A program made the position numbers and the translations under genes. From Isoetes taiwanensis (Eukaryota; Streptophyta; Lycopodiopsida; Isoetales; Isoetaceae), in contig JAJEKV010000054.1 of assembly GCA_021234155.1 (NCBI GenBank), forward strand, positions 9,258,655 to 9,322,654: 64,000 nucleotides of DNA, written 5' to 3'. The notes under the pieces are model-generated. The model saw only the letters and a list, made by a program, of their open reading frames with translations, was not told the DNA's origin and made no database searches. Shown here in pieces: positions 59,948-64,000 of this stretch (positions are counted from its first letter, which is position 1; each line of letters starts with the position of its first letter).

Positions 59948-60390
59948 TGTTAATTTTATGTATCACTATATCAACACTTGCAAGTATTCAATCAATGATC
60001 AAGATAAAATGATCAACCACTAGATACACAACCACTAGTTATTGTATGAGCGAATAAGTTCAATGACATGTTTAAACCGTTAACTCATACTCGAGCTCAA
60101 CAATATCAATACAGAAAGGAAACTATCTAGATGAATTTTTCATTACCAGTCGATCTCGACCTTGATCTCTGTCCCTCGTGCTACCCATTGCACAGAGTTC
60201 CACTATTTATACATTAATGTTCTGTATGGCACTGAAGGGCCAACAGCCGGAAACAGAAGGCCAAAGGCCAGAGATGTACATATGTACTTCCAATGTACTC
60301 TAATGTACATCAATGTATCTAATGTATATCAATGTACTCTAAATGTACAGCTTGAATTCCACACATGTGATGATACCACATTTTCTAACA
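59948..60390 (-). repeat. 5' LTR of the copia element
   Basis: 443 bp, the partner of 55159-55601. The only difference I find by eye is a C/T change in the GAATTCTTC / GAATTTTTC segment. Confidence 0.95.
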
Positions 60391-60395
60391 AGCCC

Positions 60396-61960
60396 CCACT
60401 TAAACAGGGCAAAAAATTGATGTCGTTGCCATACATGCTCAGTTTTTATTTTGAAGCTTTCTACCATGACAAATGTTCCTGAAATATCTTACTTAGCTCC
60501 CTGGTTCACAGAACCTTAGTCAGCATCACGTTTCCCCTTGACAAAATTGCATGATTAACTGTTAGTAAATCAAATAACTCCTGACTGGAGCTACACATGA
60601 AACAAACTCAAGAATAAACAGGAAGAAAAAAGGCCCTTGAATGTCTGTACAAGTTTGCTTCAGGCAAATATTAAATCATAACAGAGTTCGCTTACCAGTC
60701 ACAGACCTTCGGCAAAACTTTGGCTCCTCCTTCTGTCATTATTCATGCCGAAATGCTAGCCTATGTCTTTTCGGCTAGTTTAGAGCAGGAAAAAATCATT
60801 TTGAAGTGCAAAACCACGATCTTGCCCTAAATCGAAATTGCTCTGCTTGTTTTAAGGTAAACGGATCTCGAACAGACACATCGAAAATCAAACTGACAGT
60901 ACCGGGTAAGCTGGACAAAATCGTGTATGGCCCAAATATCTCCGCCTATGGCATCGTTTTATCTCATCTGATGTTTGTCCTGTAGACTAGAAAACAACCA
61001 GTTTATGCAGAAGCCAGTTTTGGCACCACAAATTAAGCACATTTCGGCCACATCGAATCTGGAAATAGGGTTAAATAGTTAGTAACTCTTCTAGCTCATT
61101 TCTGAAGTTATTCTGAACCATCAATCTAACACAGCAAGGCACAACCATTTCCAAACCAGTAGAACAAAGGGCATTTTTGGACATCGATTTACCTATTGCT
61201 ATCCCTGTAAACCTGATTCTATGCCATATGTTTTGGCACAGAGACCCACTAGCATCTTAGCCGATTGAACACAGGCGGCTCCCTGAGAACAATAATAACA
61301 CTGAACCATCGGTGCAAATTGCCACTCAAATTATCTTCAATACCCTTGAATGCGCACAACACTAATAGTAGAAATCGGATTCCCCAGATCCATATTTGAA
61401 CAGAGCTATAAAACTGATTGCCTAAACATCCAACCATGATTATACTCATGCATTGCATCGTAGCTCTGCCCGAGTTCTGCCGTTGTCGCCTATAGGGGAC
61501 GCAGAAAAGCGAAGAGAAAAAAAAATGGCTAGCACTTCAAAATTTTAGACGATTCCAAAGAATAAATAATTAATAGTTAATAATCAACACTAAATTACTT
61601 ATACTAGTCTTATCCTCCTTGCAACGTTATGGCACGTCATAGCGTGCATTAATGAAATTAATAAATATGATTTGCCACGTCATAGTATGCATTAATGAAA
61701 TTAATAATGGGCAGACTTTTAAATAATGGTCTAGATAGATGCCCTAAATTGAAGGAGATTAAATGCCCTAAAAATTGCACTTTCCTTGCAGTTTCTCAAA
61801 AAACTCAAGGGCTAGGATTTCTCCTCCCCCTTGATCCGACGATTCAGAGGCATGGTGTATGCCCACATGCATGCCCATGCATGACACACATAAAGATCAA
61901 ACGGTCAAAGGTGCCACCTCACCGTCCTCAAAACAAACGGCCTTGATTGGGTACATATAT
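60396..61960. other. Non-coding stretch, no gene seen
   Basis: No supportable gene on either strand. The short minus frame at 61249-61458 lacks any recognised motif. The right-hand flank (CCACTTAAACAGGGC) continues directly from the DNA left of the copia insertion. Confidence 0.4.
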
Positions 61961-61961
61961 T

Positions 61962-62285
61962 ATGATATGACATGTATGAGGTATGTCATATATATGTTAC
62001 AGAAGGTGGACATATGTCATATATATGTTACAAGTGCCATATATCTCTAATATATGAGATATGTCATAGTATATATCATATGTCATACTATATATATCAT
62101 ATGTTACAAGTGTCATATATCTTTAATATATGAGATATGTCATAATATATATTATATGTCAAGTGTCTCTTATATATGCATTGTATACATATGAGATAAA
62201 TACGTCATAATATATATCATATGTCATATATTAATGATATATATCTCTTATCTCTTATTATCTACTATATTGTATACAATTATAT
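61962..62285. repeat. AT-rich degenerate ATATGTCATATATATGTTACA repeats
   Basis: About 320 bp of short repeats around CATATATATGTTACA, TATGTCATA and ATATATGAGATATGTCA. Many pieces are self-complementary. Simple AT-rich repeat DNA with no coding content. Confidence 0.75.
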
Positions 62286-63552
62286 AAACTGCCCCCTTGT
62301 ATGTAAGGATTTGGATGTCGCAATCTGGGCCGTCCAGATCTGAGATCGACGGTCCAGATAGACGGTCCAGGTAGCGACACCAAAATCTTTATAAAAGGGG
62401 GCAACTTAAGTCAAATCGATTTCATCCGTTGAATGTGCAAGATGAACGGCCCAGATAGAGCCAACTTTATTTGGGGCTTTTGATTTGGGCCGTCGAATTT
62501 GAGGATATCATCTCGGCCATCCATTAGTAGCTCATTGAAGTTAATGCATTTGAAGAGGTGGCACCATCTCAGGTCACGTATCTGACTCCACACCATAGAC
62601 GTGTCAAAGACCATTAGTGGATATGCCAAAAAGCCGATATTCATTTCTTGATTTCTTGAAGGCAACTTCTTCGTCTGGGCTCCCGAGGTGCAGGGATTTT
62701 CGAGCTCCTCAAGGTTCTCCAGCGCAAGAAGAAAGCCGACATTCCATAGTATTCGATTCTGGTGACGGCCTCTCCTTTTATATCCGAGTTTCCTCCTTAT
62801 TCCTTTTTGTGTTTCCAAAGGCGTTAAGGGGTCGGACAGCCATAGTTACCTCTAATGCTTCTTCATGCGAATGGACAACAAGAAAGCCCATATGCCAAGT
62901 AAGGCAGGTTGCCTTTCAATCTGGGCCCTTCAACTGGCAAATCCAGCAGTATCAAATGGCATATTCCATCAACACAACTCCAAAGTATTTCCCCTTCGAG
63001 CAACCCAAAAAATTGAAATAAGCAACATTGTTCCTTAAGCACCTTTGTCTGACCATTTGCATGTTTGAAGGAAGCCTATTGCACCCTCTTATGATAGTAT
63101 CAGGGGCCATCCAAGGGCCATCCAAATGCTTAGGGTGGGTACACATGTGAAAGTCGTTGTTTTACCCTTTGCTAATTGACAATGTTTTGTGACGGTCTGT
63201 GTAAAAAGGCAAGGCATTCTATATGGCAGTGAAAAAGAGGACATTGAGAAGAATTTACCCAACATCGAGTACGCGACAAGTACATAGATCTGAAATTGGG
63301 CGCTCGCCGGATTTCATGTCGTATATTATGTTAGTTTTGAACATTTGTGTTGCCAGCAGCTTATTGGCTATATCGTCCCTGGTGCAATAAGGGTGCAGCA
63401 GGTGGGGGAGAAGTTTTCGTGCAGAATCAGTTAGAGTCGAGGACGTGCACCTATCTAATACAAATATTGATGATGGAAGGTTGTACTATCTTAGACACAT
63501 ATGATAGATATATATACTGCGTGTGATACTCGTATATACCCAATAATGTTGC
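62286..63552. other. Non-coding stretch, no gene seen
   Basis: The start has short GGTCCAGAT / GGGCCGTC repeats (62320-62520) similar in style to the CCGTAGGATC zones of the tandem block. The overlapping frames at 62411-62818 (minus) and 62617-63021 (plus) cannot both be genes, and neither has a known motif. Confidence 0.35.
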
Positions 63553-63757
63553 TGCAGTGGACATCAATAACTCTATAAGTATAAGTGTAGTTGCATCCGA
63601 TGGCATAAGGCATTCATTTGCTACGTCTCGATGTCCTGCTAGAGTTCTTAAGAGGTCACAATTACCTCCTCCTGCTGAACATCTGGACTCCGTTACTTGC
63701 TCTAGCTTTAAAGATCTATATGCATGCAAGCAAAGAGGTATCATCCTTGATCTCTAG
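63553..63757 (+). CDS. Hypothetical terminal exon, unrecognised
   Basis: An open stretch follows an acceptor-like TTGCTGCAG (ending near 63557) and encodes a segment with SVVASDGIRHSFATSRC and KDLYACKQRGIILDL before a stop. No family is recognised and no upstream exon was found, so support is weak. Confidence 0.2.
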
Positions 63758-64000
63758 CTGAAAGGTATAGCAGAGGGTCGAGAGAGAGATTCCCCCAGTG
63801 AGTACCGTGTTGTTATCAATCTTGTTTGGGTTCCAGAGCGACACTTATGAGCTTGATAATATCACCAATGCCTATAATCTATGAATCATGTATGCTATAA
63901 GAGTATTATGCATGCTGAATAAATAAATGTACGATATAAGTGTATGGAGCAGTTATTAAAGATGTAAGCATTTCTACGTGATCTAAGTTATAGTAATGTA

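Larger units (their letters stand above)
55159..60390 (-). mobile_element. Ty1/copia LTR retrotransposon with near-identical LTRs
   Basis: Two 443-bp LTRs (55159-55601 and 59948-60390) start TGTTA and end TAACA, flanked by the 5-bp duplication AGCCC (55154-55158 and 60391-60395). A primer-site-like TGGTATCGTGAGCC lies beside the right LTR and a purine-rich GATGAAGGAGGAA beside the left one, so it reads on the minus strand. Parts in minus order: gag with CCHC knuckles (about 58950-59200; CFYCHEPGHYKNAC), pre-integrase and integrase (57781-58824; WHNRLAHTHCNN, VRSDRGGEF, YSPQQNGVAERKNRT), RT start (56807-57594; MDVKTAFLNAKL) and RNase H end (55660-55914; DHERTKHIELSMHF). Integrase before RT defines Ty1/copia. 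The LTRs differ at about one position by eye, so the insertion is very recent, yet the coding part is broken in several places. Confidence 0.95.

Noticed and set aside
62411-63021. Overlapping frames on opposite strands (62411-62818 minus and 62617-63021 plus)
   Set aside because: Neither has a known motif, splice context or biased composition, and both cannot be coding.

Overview
This window is nuclear DNA from a land plant, most likely a vascular plant with a large, repeat-rich genome; the sequence does not fix the species. The signs are a GH16 xyloglucan endotransglucosylase/hydrolase (XTH) gene with a GT-AG intron, plant-type Ty3 chromovirus, Ty1/copia, CACTA and MULE elements, an initiator-Met-tRNA primer site, and tRNA-derived short repeats. 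Only one well-supported host gene is present, the 3' end of the XTH gene (3-655). Everything else is transposable elements, tandem repeats and a few weak exon-like stretches.

Layout. 1-655: XTH 3' exons. 900-1330: two small tandem duplications. About 1880-2640: Ty3 fossil, minus strand. About 2690-4150: Ty1/copia fossil, plus strand. 4876-31735: one nested structure. A tandem array of tRNA-like units was hit by a large Ty3 chromovirus (4939-31156, minus strand, 1.6-kb LTRs, 5-bp duplication AGGCT). That element was later hit in its chromodomain region by a 13.1-kb CACTA transposon (7304-20427, 3-bp duplication TGG). The CACTA itself holds a MULE-like element (14901-15666) and a LINE tail (20136-20391). 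34011-34310: a cluster of 20-bp palindromes. 35181-49193: three tandem copies of a 4.4-4.6 kb block made largely of degenerate AGATTCCCTT-type minisatellite, each copy carrying a GAA/TTC array that matches heat-shock-element grammar; only the middle copy has a 555-bp TIR element. 50465-53196: recurring short palindromes, most of them in a 340-370 bp tandem repeat. 55159-60390: Ty1/copia element, minus strand, with almost identical LTRs. 60391-64000: mostly non-coding, with an AT-rich stretch.

The most striking item is in the chromovirus. Between its primer-binding site and gag lie three extra open frames on the element's coding strand. The first (27567-28769, 400 aa) ends in a nearly complete histone H3 fold: about 100 residues, without the usual H3 loop-1 expansion of centromeric variants, fused to an N-terminal region of about 300 residues that I do not recognise. 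The second (25965-27365, 466 aa) is also unrecognised and contains an internal repeat. A retroelement with a captured histone H3 domain together with an integrase-linked chromodomain is unusual, and I know of no described family with this layout.
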